Shown: positions 22,965 to 39,278 of the stretch, in pieces
Position numbering within the stretch: the first letter of the stretch is position 1
Layout: every line of letters begins with the position of its first letter
Source: Priapulus caudatus
Taxonomy: Eukaryota; Priapulida; Priapulimorpha; Priapulimorphida; Priapulidae
Assembly (NCBI RefSeq): GCF_000485595.1
Contig: NW_014577076.1
Coordinates: 1,009,709-1,068,367, forward strand
Direction of reading: 5' to 3'
Length of the DNA stretch: 58,659 bases
Notes under the pieces: model-generated
Seen by the model: only the letters and a program-made list of their open reading frames with translations
Told to the model about the DNA's origin: nothing
Databases searched by the model: none
Translations under genes and position numbers: made by a program

Positions 22965-24164
22965 TGCGTTCTTTTAGAAATGATTTTAGACTGCCTTTTA
23001 CATCGTGTAGAGGCGTAACTTGTGTGATTTGCCCCCGTATAGAAGCAGTAGGACCAAGCTACGTCAGCGGAAAAAAATTGGGCTATACGATGTATAAATG
23101 CGTGCTATATGATCTTAAACGCAGGTTTCAAATACCGAGGCTATTTGAGACCCTCTTCGGGAGGTGGGGCAGGGGGCCAGTTATTTTAGCTGTTTTTTTC
23201 TGCTCGCGTCGACGCATTCCATTCTCACAGAAAAAGCTAACAACGACAAAAATGTTAGCGCCGTGATATTTTTGCTTTCAAGTGGATGTAAGCAAATCGA
23301 ATCTAGCGGCGAAATATTTCTTCTCGTTCACGTATCTTTCGACGCAGACCTTGACAAACGAGATGAGTATGAAACCGACTTGGTTTCACGCACTACGTAG
23401 ATGCTGTTGTTTATAATTGTTAAAGTTTCGGCAAGACTTTAATGACACACATTACCATGATTCAATGGCGAGGAATCCCAAATGATTTGTTGTTATTTCA
23501 CGCATCACGTAGACGCGGCTTACACATTTGCGGGAACATCCATCATATCGATCTACCGTTATAGCTGCTATAATTAGTAATGTTAACTAGTGTCGCGGCA
23601 GCCTGTCATGGGACAAAAATTGCGAACCTGAAACTAGTGATCACGCGGACAACGGCTACACGATAACATCAGCCGAGAATTAGCCCGAAATAGGTTACAA
23701 CGCTTAGCTGCGATGATGATAGTGATAATCGCGCCTACCTCGACATCCCATCAGCTCGACGCGCATGCAAGGATGCACGTGAAAATGTTTCACGTGGATC
23801 TTCACGAATCGCGCTAGCATGGCTTCTTGCAAGTAGTGATGACGCGCCGAGAACGAGTCCGTGTTGCCGTGAAACACCTGTATACATCATGCCATGAACA
23901 GAGCATATTAGGACACGAGTGAGGGCACGCTTACTGTGCGTTAGTGCGAAAGTGCATGTGCGTGTGTGCCTATGGGATTTATTGGATATAATGTGGCCAG
24001 TCACAATATATAAAAATACCATATTTATTCGTATTAGATCTCGCAACAATTTGAGTGTCTCCTGTGCATAACGCTTTAACGCATAAATATTTTGAAAATG
24101 TGTTACAACTGGCCTGAATACTAGCCTAGCATGCGCATAGTAGAACGTAGTTATATGTGCCGTA
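22965..24164. other. No recognised gene
   Basis: Mixed sequence with open frames up to 146 codons that run through the simple repeat and match no family I know. There are no supporting splice sites. Nothing annotated. Confidence 0.45.
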
Positions 24165-24600
24165 ATCTATTGCATGTGTGTGCGTGTGTGCGTGTGTGCG
24201 TGTGTGCGTGTGTGCGTGTGTGCGTGCATGCGTGCGTGCGTGCGTGGCAGCGTGCGTGCGTGCATGCGTGTTCATTACGTTCACATGCGTATGTAGACGC
24301 ATGCGCGCACGAACACACATGCGCGCGTAGATAAAGTGTCATACTTGTACGTTTACTTGTACGGCTGCGTATGCTTGTGCGCATGCGTGTACGTGGACGC
24401 ATTGACGTGCAAACATGAGTCACACACACATTTTCACGCGTGTGCGCACGTACACGCATGTGCGCACGTTCACGTATGTTCTCACGCACACGGACGTGTG
24501 CAAGAGTACACACATTTGCGCATGTACATGCGCGCATGCGCTTGCACACATGCGGTCACGTAAACGCATGCGCGCGATGGGAGCACGGATGCACTAGGCC
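24165..24600. repeat. (GTGTGC)n array grading into ACGTGCGCAC-rich sequence
   Basis: A clear GTGTGC/GTGC run at 24172-24270 is followed by about 330 bases of alternating CACGCATGCG words. Long frames on both strands are repeat-coded. The alternating purine-pyrimidine composition could favour Z-DNA. Confidence 0.85.
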
Positions 24601-24716
24601 AGTAGCACCACCAGACTGACTTTGTGCTTTTGCACGAGTCTCATGCGGTGCTGAATTGCGCAGAAGGGAAATGCTTCTCCTACGGGAAACCGCATGAACG
24701 CGTGCGTGTGGGCCGT

Positions 24717-24739
24717 GTTTGTTTGTTTGTTTGTTTGTT

Positions 24740-24788
<49 letters not shown>

Positions 24789-24815
24789 GTGTTCGCGCGT
24801 TTGCGTGTGCGTGCA
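24717..24815. repeat. (TTTG)n(TG)n microsatellite
   Basis: About 30 bases of TTTG repeat followed by about 50 bases of TG repeat and TGCG variants. Confidence 0.95.
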
Positions 24816-25639
24816 TGTTTATTACACTGTCTGACTGAATGCTCGCAAAATGCGCAAACAACGAGCCCTAGAAATATCTCTTAACCGAATAATTTATTTG
24901 TGGCCAAAAATCAGAAATTTGCCTGTCGGCGAACGGATAATATATTTACCACTCGCTATTTCCTACACTAAAGCCATAATTCATACTTGTTCTGCGCGTA
25001 GACATTGCCGTCAGCTTGCCCGCGCTGCAACGTGTGGTTGTTCTGCATTCTGCCCACGCGCACCGCGCCTGGCTTGCAGATAATCGTCTAGCCAGTTTCG
25101 GCGGTTAGCGCTCAGCCAAACGTATCACGAGTCGTAATTACGTGGCGTGTTTCACCATAGATCGGAAATTAATCTCGGCTAAGAATAGGCATTCAGGTAA
25201 ATTAACCGGCAAGTGGCATTTTGCGAGCGGTCTACACGCCCTCAGCATAGTTGCATATATACTGAAAACTGGTGACATTTGGTGAGAAATTATTTAATCG
25301 ATATCAATATATCACAAGAAACCGCCACACTTCACCGGCGTGCTTTACGTCATGCGACACATAGAAAGCAACAGCGTCGACGTGCCTAATGGAATAGTGG
25401 CCACTTAGCTAAGTAATGCAGCGCATTTACGCACGCACATTGATGAAAACATATCTACATACGTTTCCATGGTAAACATGCGCAATGTTACCACAGTTTA
25501 TCCACAGCCAGCGCCATCTGTTGTCGTATAAAGACGATTTTATATTCGCAGGACTGACCGGGGACTGCTGAAACTGTTTGGAAAATAGCTTTCCGCTATA
25601 AATATTAGTCAATATAATAATAATGACGATAATAATCAT

Positions 25640-25643
25640 AATC

Positions 25644-25714
<71 letters not shown>
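25640..25714. repeat. (AAT)n microsatellite
   Basis: Near-perfect AAT/ATA trinucleotide run of about 70 bases. Confidence 0.95.
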
Positions 25715-25716
<2 letters not shown>

Positions 25717-26551
25717 TAATGGAGCTTAGCTTACTGAATCAATCTTTACTTGGCACATGAGTGACTGTTTGATTCTGTTATCGCCGAATACTACTCGCTT
25801 CTTCTCAACGTATAGCAAATTACGTTTTTGATCGTGTGCGGCACTTGATTTGCACATCACTGGACGCATAAATTGCTAGCGGCAATCGGCATTTCAGAAA
25901 GTTGTGCAGTAAATGGTCAAATCAGTAAACAGTCTTCCATGCAAGCGGACTACATGCCACCTCCATTTTCCTTCATAACTCCAGCAGACACACAGTCACA
26001 CGTGATACACAGCACTCTTTCCACAGACACGTCTAATATTACGTACATACACACACGCACACGCACATACACGCACCCCACCCTACACACACATGCACAC
26101 ACAGAAATGCACGCACATACACGCCACTCAATCCCGCCCGCCCACGCGAACCGCGACACACAACAACAGATTCACATAAAACACATATGTGCTTTGAAGC
26201 TATATATAATTCAGCTCACTGGGCCTAATTTTTGATATTTTCATTGTCAGTCGATTTGTGAACATGATTAATAGCTGCATGTCAGTACTCTCCACGTCCA
26301 CTTCGGATTTTCTTCCGATGTGAACCCATACAACAAGCCAAATTTAACAGAACTTATATACGCAACCCCAGTCGTCATTGTATGCATTGCTCCCTCTTCC
26401 AATTGGTATAATGTGGTGGAAACTCATATCGCTAACATATGCAAATAGCTTGGAGAGTGCCTTATTTTATTTGTAGATTACATAGAATAGGCCTACGTAA
26501 CGTAAAGACGCTTCCCATTTATGTATGGTTACTTTGTAATAATACCCCCAC

Positions 26552-26674
26552 CTTTTGTTGCCCATATGCATCCATGCAGTATCTCCACTGAATTGCATCT
26601 AGGCTGTGCGACACCGTGTATTTGGTGACCCATCGTTTTTTGTCTCCTTTGCCTTGTGTCACTATACCAGTAAT
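26552..26674 (-). CDS. First discoidin domain, second exon
   Basis: This 41-codon minus-strand exon is too short for ordinary ORF calling, but the splice sites are clear: acceptor AACTTACTTACAG (AG at 26676-26675) and donor AAG|GTGGGG (GT at 26551-26550). It reads ITGIVTQGKGDKKRWVTKYT, then VSHSLDAIQWRY. The TGI.TQG.GD...WVT.Y.VS.S.D...W pattern is the middle of a classical discoidin domain. Both ends are phase 0, and the upstream exon at 27187-27504 also ends in phase 0 with VMSK, giving the expected continuous IDLG..SK-ITGI sequence. The third exon of this domain (normally ending in ..W...IS.R.E.YGC) was not found between 16 and 26.5 kb and could lie in the gap. Confidence 0.82.
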
Positions 26675-27186
26675 CTGTAAGTAAGTTGTTATTTTAATAA
26701 TTCACATTTAATGATGTTTCGTTGTCCACTGTACAGAAATAATGCGAAATCTGACCACAACATGACCGTTTTATAGCGACGTCTGAAAGACGCTACCAGC
26801 CGTAGTTTATGACATTTAAAAAATTACTTCATTTTAATCACTTTATGACTCGCGGAGATTGCACTACTCACTGTGTAATTCAATTCTAGCATTTGCATGT
26901 CAGCATGTTTACGCGAACAAGCGTGATGTCACTCATTTAGATGTAGCTTCGCGCTTAACCTTTCATGTCAAACGTAAAATCTAGCAAGTGTTAATTATTT
27001 AACTGGTATTTGTTACACATTATATACATTGTAATTATTATAAATAACCATAATTATGATTGATTTGATAATTATTAGTTGCACGAGAAAGCATCTTTAA
27101 TCTTTGCGGGAACGGGGCTCTGCGATATCATTAACTTGTTATCGGAAGGTTATTCTCGCGCGTTTGAATATTTATAAGTCGAATAC

Positions 27187-27504
27187 CTTCGACATGACAC
27201 CTAAATCGATGAGCAACCATTCTGACGAGGCGTTGCCGCCAGCACACCACGCAAAGCCGTTTGGCAGGTACGGCCGTGCGTACTTCTCACGAGAATGTTT
27301 GTCAAGCTCTAACGCAGACGATGAGGAGGCGGCTATCTGCCAATCTTTAATGTAGCCAGTGGTCATTCCAAGAGAGCTGTCACACGTGCCGGAATACGTG
27401 TAACCCGGCAGGAGCGCCAGCAATGGCACCAGCAACGTCCAGATAACTCCTACCGTTAGCTGATGACAAAAGAAATCCACACAAGACAGGTAGAAGAGCC
27501 GCAT
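27187..27504 (-). CDS. Signal peptide plus first discoidin domain, first exon
   Basis: The minus-strand ATG at 27504-27502 opens 106 codons ending at the donor AAG|GTATTC (GT at 27186-27185). Residues 1 to about 37 contain a hydrophobic stretch, VIWTLLVPLLALLPG, suitable as a signal peptide or anchor. Then come a cysteine and SLGMTTGYIKDWQIAASSS, ARPYLPNGFAWCAGG and SSEWLLIDLG. C..SLGM..G.I.D.QI.ASS and AWCA.......WL.IDLG are diagnostic of the discoidin / F5/8 C domain. The product is predicted to be extracellular. It is probably the 5' end of the gene whose later exons lie to the left (26552-26674, then the discoidin and F-type exons below 15.6 kb), but that long-range link is inferred from strand, phase and domain type only. 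Confidence 0.8.
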
Positions 27505-30475
27505 ACGTGTAAATATTTCGACATAACGTTATTTTATCATATTTTTATTATTTTTATTTATTGTCAGTTTTTATTTTATTATCATTATTGGTATTTTAAT
27601 GGTTATAATTAACGGAGCGACATCCATGCTCTCCCAACGATCACAGTAAGCCATAGCTATGATGCGGGTAATACGTATATATAACTATTTACTTCTATGT
27701 CTAACGTAGATTCACTCCACTGGTTATTATCGCCGGAATATCTGAAAGTACTACACATTACATAAGGGACTAGACTAAAACTAGGTAATGTCAAAATCAC
27801 CATGCGTCTAACACGAAAATTATTATCTTCTACATGACCTTCAGTTGCTATCTTTTCTCGACAGTGTTGAAAGTGCATACGAACGCCAGCACGAGGTGCA
27901 TGCACCTGACGACATTTAACTTAAACGTGTTGTTTGCGTGGACACAACTGTTACAAACGAAACGCGCATGACCGAGGACTTTTTGTATGTACTTCCAACC
28001 CGTTCCAGACAGCAACTCAACAGGTTATATCGGCGAGAATATTCCTTTTCTATATGTCGCCTGTTTTATAGTGGAAGATCCGACAAGGGTGCGACTCTTA
28101 TTATGTATGATTACCTTTAGACTGTGCACCACTACCTGCATTGTCCGCCATTCACAAATTATATGGTTCCTCATATCAATGGAGGCAATTTCCAGAATCA
28201 ACGTTTATATATCGATGAATGTATGATGGTTTGTTATGCTGCACAACAATAGCTCTACCTTGGCTGTTCCAATTCATATGCAGTTCTGAGATCAGATCAC
28301 ACCGAAGATACAACATTACATTTGCTCGCAGGCTGCAAATCACGGCAACGAATTTTGTAATGAGATCGTAAGGATCTATCTCTTTTGTATAATTTTTACT
28401 CGATTCTCGCCGAATTTTTCCGGACGCAATGGCGCGTTATCATATCCTACGAAATTGCACCACGCACTACTGGTTCAAGTAGCATCAGTTCGAAAAGAAA
28501 GCAAAATGGTGTTCGTTTAAACTCTTCTCCACACCGACTTCACTTGCAAGCTTCTACTACAACTTAAAAGCTCCCGCTCACGCACGCAGCACGCACACGT
28601 TTTCGATCTGCCAATGACATTCTCACAGCACCACGCTCATATGTATGTTCGGCAGACCTCGCTTAAGCGATCGCACTGTGATAGGTTTTTCCCAAAATAG
28701 GCTGTACATCTCTGACCTCGAGGCGCTGATGTCACTCTTGAAAAATTACACATTTATGGCGTCGAAATACAGACGCAGACATCTATACGCCTGACGCTCA
28801 CCGACACCGATCGCTACACACACAGCCCTGCTAATGTGGGAACTTTAGCGCGTTTAATTTTAATCGCAAACATTGACATTTCTTCGCGCATTTAAAGCCG
28901 ACGTACGAATGATACCGAATCGAATTGGCGTTTGCTCTGCAGGGCATTAAAGAAAGGATTGACGGGCCGCGGTCGCACCCAGTTAACTAAAGTTTGCCCT
29001 CGAAACTTGATCTCATCGCGTGTGCACTTCATGTCGCCTGTTTGCAAACAGAATCTATGGCCGCCGGCGCTACGCGCGCACAATGAGAACGGCCGCGTAG
29101 TTATGCAACATCCATCGCGCGGCCCGACGCGATGCGTGACGGAGTCTTCATGCCCTGTCGCCTCCGATCCATCACATTTACAGCGATATATCGTGAGTCA
29201 ACCTCGACGCGCGGCACAGCAGCGGCTACCATTCCCTAAGCGTCCACATGGGGGACCTATCACATCTGTGACTCGTCGAAAGACGCGAGCGCGACCGTGT
29301 GTGAAATGTCGGCGTAAGGGTGCGTACAGCGGCGTTCACCTCGCAGCGCGCGTGCATCTACACCTAATATCATCTTATAATCAGTGGAGGTGGACTCACG
29401 CAAATCAGAACCGTCTGTTATAATAAACGTGAACGAAGCTTCTATCGACTGCTTTTACATCGGCGCAGACTCTCGCAAACAAACACGGCGGTTTGTCGCG
29501 TTTGAAGAACGTGCAGACAAACAGTCTGCCGTTGTTGGTGTCTTGTTTTGATTTGTCTTGTCTTGTTTTACTTTCATTAGTTCTACTTTGTATAGTAGCT
29601 CTCATAACGAAAAGCCGCTCCGTGGAAGATCAAACTCAGACGCACGAAATGACGTTTAATTTGACGTTCTTTTACACACAAACACGCTCACGCACGTACG
29701 CGCCCTACATAATAACAACAATAATAATAATAAAAATAATAGCGGTAATAATTTTCATGCATGTAGCGGTAAAGTTTAAAAAGCTAACCGTGCATGGGTT
29801 TCTCACGGCCCTGCAAGCAATATAGGCCACATATGCCGCACGCTCGGAGCGCAAGGCGTGATGTGGCGATGACAGACGCGTATACAGCGTGCGCGTTACG
29901 GCAAGGGAATTCGTTACACACGTGTACGAAATATCAGAACGGTCCCATTTCTGCTCGCATCGTTACTCTGGAACCGCTGTTAGATCGTAGCCACGCCATT
30001 ATATGGACTATTATCGCGTCTAATAATCGCAACATTTACAACGCCATTTTGGTAGAGGTCGCGACGTCGGTGAATCTTGAACCACGCAAACGCGTGCGTG
30101 ACTTTATATGTATTTTTATTATATGAATTATATGTTTGTTCCTCTCGCTTCGATCTGTTTGAAATATTAGAATTATATCATATTGGGAGATACGAATCAT
30201 AAATACACATTTCACCACTGTGGTAGCTCCGCTATCAGCTGCAGGCTGGTGGATATACGATGTATAAAACGTGGTAACTGTAACGTAAACGAACACGGCG
30301 TTGTTATAATAAAAACACACAGTTCAATTAACTCAATCCCGGCAAAAAATAGGTATCGCACCGCCGGAATCAATCGCCTGGAAAAGCGACCGCAATACAG
30401 TATTTGCCAACGCTCCGCCCATCAAATGCGTCACATCGCTACGTAGCTGCGTGACGCTCGCTCTGTTAACCCTAG
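27505..30475. other. No recognised gene; likely upstream region of the minus-strand discoidin gene
   Basis: Mixed sequence. The part from about 28600 to 29400 is richer in C, G and CpG than its surroundings and has a long chance frame (28932-29423), but I see no family match or splice support. It could hold the promoter or 5' untranslated exons of the minus-strand gene starting at 27504. Confidence 0.35.
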
Positions 30476-30642
30476 CTCCCTCGCTCGCCTATCTCTCACT
30501 CTTTCTCTTCCCCCCCCCCTTCTCTCCCTCTCTCTCTCTCTCGCGCGCTCTTTTTTTTCACTAGATCTTTCTCTTTTGCTTTCTCTCGCTATCTCTCTCT
30601 TCTCTCTTTTTTTTCTCTGTCTCTCGCTCTCTCTCGCTCGCG

Positions 30643-30698
<56 letters not shown>

Positions 30699-30960
30699 GT
30701 CTGTCCGTCTGTATGTCTGTCTCTCCCCATTTCTCTCTCTCCTTCTTGCTCTCATTTTCGTTCTTTCTTTCGCTATCTTTCTCTCTCTCCGCGGTCTCGT
30801 CTTCTCCGGGGGCGTCGCGGCGCGTCCGCGTGTGCCGTGCGTGCGGCGCTCTATCTCTCTCTCTCGTCTCTGGGGTCTCTCCTCTCTTCCCTGTCTCTCG
30901 TCTCTCTCTCTCTCTCTCTCTCTCTGGCTGTCTCTCCCTATTTCTCTCTTTCACTCTCTC
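30476..30960. repeat. (CT)n-rich low-complexity tract
   Basis: About 480 bases dominated by CTCTCT with TCTG, TTTT and TCGC interruptions, and a GC-rich island at about 30800-30845. Frames of Ser/Leu or Arg/Glu on either strand are repeat artefacts. Confidence 0.92.
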
Positions 30961-31242
30961 AAACCCCCAGCAGAGATTGATTAGAGAGAATTGATGTTAT
31001 CTGATTGATAATTTATTTATTTATTTATTGATTAAAAAAAAACATTGCCTACGTAACTATATTACGCAATTATATATATATATATAGCCCTACCGGTAGT
31101 AACTAGTAAGGCGGATAAGCACTTGGATTGTGCGTTTTTGGTTATAATTGTGAAACATTGCACACGCGTACTACACGAGGTCTTGAATAATATAGAATGT
31201 AGTTATTTGTAGGATGGTTATATACACCATTCGGTTGATGTC

Positions 31243-31542
31243 ATGAGATTTCTACATTATTTTCTAAGTCTATGTATCTATATAATTAGTTTTTGGGTGT
31301 TGGAAATAACAGTGTACACACATAGTTTGAACAAATTCGCCGTCGAATTTAAAGTAGACGTAAGCTACACCTGCGGCTATTTCCATACATGCTCGGTAAT
31401 CGGGACATCTTTGAACTCGAATCGTAGTTCATCTTTACTTAAAATGCATAGGAGAAGGGTGCTAAACTGTACCTTGCTAAAAGATTTCATACAAAAATTG
31501 CTTCAGATCCCACAACACATTACAGAAAAAAGTATCCTTTAG
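31243..31542 (+). CDS. Candidate small secreted protein, unrecognised
   Basis: A 99-codon single-exon frame with a true ATG. The N-terminus (FLHYFLSLCIYIISFWVL) is strongly hydrophobic after a basic residue, like a signal peptide. The rest contains cysteines at YTCGYFHTC and LNCTLL and a basic KMHRRR stretch that could be a processing site. AATAAA occurs at 31593-31598, about 50 bases after the stop. I recognise no family, and an open frame of this length in AT-rich DNA can arise by chance. No neighbour supports it. Confidence 0.2.
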   Translation: MRFLHYFLSLCIYIISFWVLEITVYTHSLNKFAVEFKVDVSYTCGYFHTCSVIGTSLNSNRSSSLLKMHRRRVLNCTLLKDFIQKLLQIPQHITEKSIL

Positions 31543-31592
31543 TAAATTTAAACAAAATTTAGTTTAAAGAATGTTTAATTTAAAAAGAGGCT

Positions 31593-31598
31593 AATAAA
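31593..31598 (+). promoter_or_regulatory. AATAAA downstream of the 31243 frame
   Basis: Canonical AATAAA about 50 bases after the stop of the candidate small secreted frame; meaningful only if that frame is transcribed. Confidence 0.2.
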
Positions 31599-31734
31599 TC
31601 AGTATTATTAATTACCAATTTAACTGACGGAACATCGCGATAAATAATTTGTTAATAAGTTGTTTGTCCTATTAATTGTTATATACATGGATGTATTTCT
31701 GCATTGATTCATAATAACAAAACAAAAATAATTA

Positions 31735-31847
31735 TTGAATATTACACAAAGCCGTTTGAAATCAATACTTTTATACTATATATTTTTTTTATTATATTGT
31801 ATAAAAATATATTGATTTTAAATGGCTTGGTGTAATATTTAATAGTT
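31735..31847. mobile_element. Palindromic MITE-like element, ~113 bp
   Basis: The left half (AATATTACACAAAGCCGTTT, GAAATCAATA, TTTTATA) is the inverse of the right half (TATAAAAATATATTGATTTT, AAATGGCTTGGTGTAATATT) apart from a few mismatches. The whole can fold into one long AT-rich hairpin around about 31790. Confidence 0.7.
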
Positions 31848-31897
31848 ACATTTGTTGTTTTTTTGTACGTGAATTCTGATAACAACGCACCGGTTAT

Positions 31898-31962
31898 GCC
31901 ATAGAAATATTATAAAGACACCCTATAGAGCCTACCTATATTATTTCTATGGGTTATACCAT
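31898..31962. repeat. Short inverted repeat (CCATAGAAATA / TATTTCTATGG)
   Basis: CCATAGAAATATTATAAAG near 31899 is complementary to ATATTATTTCTATGG near 31950, giving a small hairpin-forming unit next to two further palindromic elements. Confidence 0.6.
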
Positions 31963-31990
31963 AGATATAATATTATACAACATGTGTATG

Positions 31991-32298
31991 GCAGGGCCGT
32001 AGCCAGAGGTAAATTTTGTAGGAGGCAAATGTTGTGAGTTAAAGAACAAGCTAGGAGCGAAGCGAGCCAATAGGGCGTGGGGTATGGGGCCCGCTTAAGG
32101 GCCCCAGAAGCCAACGGTTATATGGTTCTCTGTGGTGCATTCTCTGCATATATTACATCTAAATTTCTATTTTAGCTGGGGGACTACAGGTTCAATAATG
32201 TGGTTAATAATTTTGGTTTCTCGTGATTTTTTTTTGAGAAATTTTGTAGGAGGCATTTGCCTCCTATTGCCTAGCTAATGGTAGCTATAGGGCCCTGC
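31991..32298. mobile_element. Non-autonomous DNA element, ~308 bp
   Basis: Left end GCAGGGCCGTAGCCA and right end TGGTAGCTATAGGGCCCTGC are imperfect terminal inverted repeats. The word AAATTTTGTAGGAGGCA occurs near both ends in the same orientation, and GAGGCATTTGCCTCC near 32253 forms a local hairpin. There is no coding capacity. Such GGCC.TAGC-ended short elements are typical MITEs, but I cannot name the family. Confidence 0.65.
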
Positions 32299-32600
32299 AT
32301 GAGTTGTGTGTCACTGTGTATGGTACATGTTTTGTATATATCTATGGTTATACAATGGTCATGCGAGTACATCGATAGGTCCATATCACCAAGAGCGAAA
32401 TAAATGAATCGAATAAGCGAAGTAAGAGCTAATTATAAACATTCTTAATAATAATACGCTCTTGGTATCACTGATCTATAAATACCAACTATGCGTCCAT
32501 ATACTATAGATCACTATAATACATGTACAGCATTTCAGTTTTTAGTCATGACATGTCAATAGATGGCGTTGATGATTATTTTGCTGCCATACTAAATTAA

Positions 32601-37136
<4,536 letters not shown>

Positions 37137-37241
37137 CCCCACACGAGTTTCTAGAGGCTGTATCTTCTGGAATCCTACGTGCACCTATGCAAGACTCGAG
37201 GTTACCTGACAAAATGATGGAATAGGAATTATTTCTGTTGC

Positions 37242-37247
37242 ATTAAA
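37242..37247 (+). promoter_or_regulatory. Candidate JMJD7 poly(A) signal ATTAAA
   Basis: ATTAAA about 105 bases after the JMJD7 stop; a second ATTAAA is at 37342-37347. The common variant hexamer at a plausible distance is the only support. Confidence 0.4.
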
Positions 37248-37349
37248 TAGCAAGTTGTGAATTAGAAATTCAGGAATGAAGAAAATTAACATGCAAAAAT
37301 TTGAATTTTGTATTTCGTTTGCTTTTTGACTCATTTATTGTATTAAACA

Positions 37350-38690
37350 CTGGCTTTTAACAATGTTGGCTTATAAATTGGTCATAGAAAAATGCAGTTG
37401 GCTTTTGTAGTTGAGAATCAAGTACTATATTAACCCGACCAGGCTGTGTGACTAACGTCAATACACCTATTCTGTGGTGTGTATTCTGTCAATACACCTT
37501 CTAACCCTAGCAATACCGTTTCTTGGAGCTAGTACTATATATGCTAGAAATTTTCCAGCCTATATGGTTAATTTTGCTATTTTTATAGTTTCATGATTTT
37601 GCTCGCTTTATAGGTGATAATTATACACAAAAAGATGTTTTTAGATGTCTTTTTGGATATGCTTTATTAACGAATTAGAAGCAGCCCTGTGTGTGCCTTT
37701 ACTGTATTATGAGAATCCGGTGTGCCAATACTGTGTTGTGGAATATAGTGTAGATTCAGAAATAACGACTTTCTATGACTACACCGCCATAGAAGCAATG
37801 TGCTTGTGCTCGAGTGTGTGGCTGCGCGTGACGCACAACCAACGTGGATCTATTATGTGAAACCTCGGGTTTTTATGGTCATGGAAATCCGTGCATGGTC
37901 GTTACCTGGCGTATAACGATGTCATTACAATAACCCGTGATCTCGATAAGTGGTTAGCTCACTGGACACTATAACTCTCACCACGATCACAAGTCACACC
38001 ACGGGAAATGCTAATATTTGAATGATTCTTCGACGAAAATTAGTTTACACACTAAAATAATTAAATAATAATAATAATAATTAAAAAATATAATATAGTA
38101 AAATAATAATTATTTTAATAATATGATTTATTCATTGGCAATTTGTTCTTTTCAAAATTCTTCCAATATTTACTATGCTTGATGCAAGGACATTGCAAAA
38201 TTCATGATTTTCATGAATATATTTGACACGCAGGCCAGATTATTAACGTATAGATTTGATATTTATTGTGTTGAGCTGAGTGCAAGTAAACTACATTGTT
38301 ACTTTCGATTATTTGCCGTGGCGTTTGGATTAACATACATTTGTACATTTTCCCATTATTCTTACATGCTTACGTACTCGTTAGTTACCAGCTCGTGTCG
38401 AGCGTTGCTAAAGCGCGCGTGATGGCTGGTTGGCCAGCCGTTTAACTGTGTTCACGGAGGCTGTGAACTATTCGAGCTTGGCCCTTGCATTGCATTGCAG
38501 GCGCATGCCCCTATGCCGTGTAAATGATTGTAATCCAGCCGATAGTTTAGGATGAGTTTGCCGAAATGCGGGTACGAGCACACGCACAAACATCGCCCGT
38601 AATTAATAATTAGTAATAAAGGCAATTTTTAAAGGCTTATAGTATATAGATTGTAGAAGACCGAGTGAGCATTTGCGCCGATATATCACT
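37350..38690. other. Intergenic, no recognised gene
   Basis: AT-rich sequence with an AATAAT-rich tract at about 38060-38120. The frames at 37645-37860 and 38204-38422 match nothing I know. Confidence 0.45.
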
Positions 38691-38692
38691 TA

Positions 38693-38920
38693 ATGCATTG
38701 GTATATCAGAGCAATTATGGTGTTGATACACGTCTTTCTTTGTATCTGTCACGCGATCCCGTGCACTTCACGCGAGGACAGCGTGAATTCAATCCTCGGT
38801 CAGCTATCTGATAGAGCGAGCGCCTTTGTTAATTATCCTCCATCGCGGCACGCACCTTTTTATTTTATCTGTTTATATATGAGGGGAGGCACGGGGCGGG
38901 ATCCATTCCCAGTGTTCCAC
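38693..38920 (+). CDS. Candidate signal-peptide first exon, unrecognised
   Basis: The ATG at 38693 opens a frame starting MHWYIRAIMVLIHVFLCICH, a good signal-peptide shape, followed by AIPCTSREDSVNSILGQLSD. A strong donor-like GTAAGAAATG occurs at 38921, so the frame could be a first coding exon. TATAGTATATAG at about 38638-38649 could be a TATA-like site. No downstream exon or family was recognised, so this remains speculative. Confidence 0.2.
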
Positions 38921-39278
38921 GTAAGAAATGTGCCATTTCCCAGTTCTCAGTTAGATAAGATCGGAATTTTCAGTTCCTAGACAAATTTTATTGGCATATA
39001 TCCCAGAAAATATCTATACTATAAAAGGGAACAGCCCATTTTTTGTTAGCTATGTTCTCTTAATCTGCTCGCATGATTTCAAATTGCTTGACTGTAAACG
39101 ATGCATTACTACTCGTAGAGTAATATAGGCGCACTTTTTCAACGATGAAAACACGATAAAGTTGAATTTCAAGCCGTTTTATTTAACACTGGTGTACCGA
39201 TATCATACCGGTTTATCGATCGACGTCACTACTCACTATCATTAACCAATGTAGTACGCGCCGTTGCCCGCTGCCGCT

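Noticed and set aside
28932-29423. 163-codon plus-strand frame
   Set aside because: Lies in a GC-richer stretch where stops are rare; no recognisable domain, splice sites or conserved motif.
30430-30994. Ser/Leu-rich and Arg/Glu-rich frames
   Set aside because: Products of a CT-rich low-complexity tract on the two strands.
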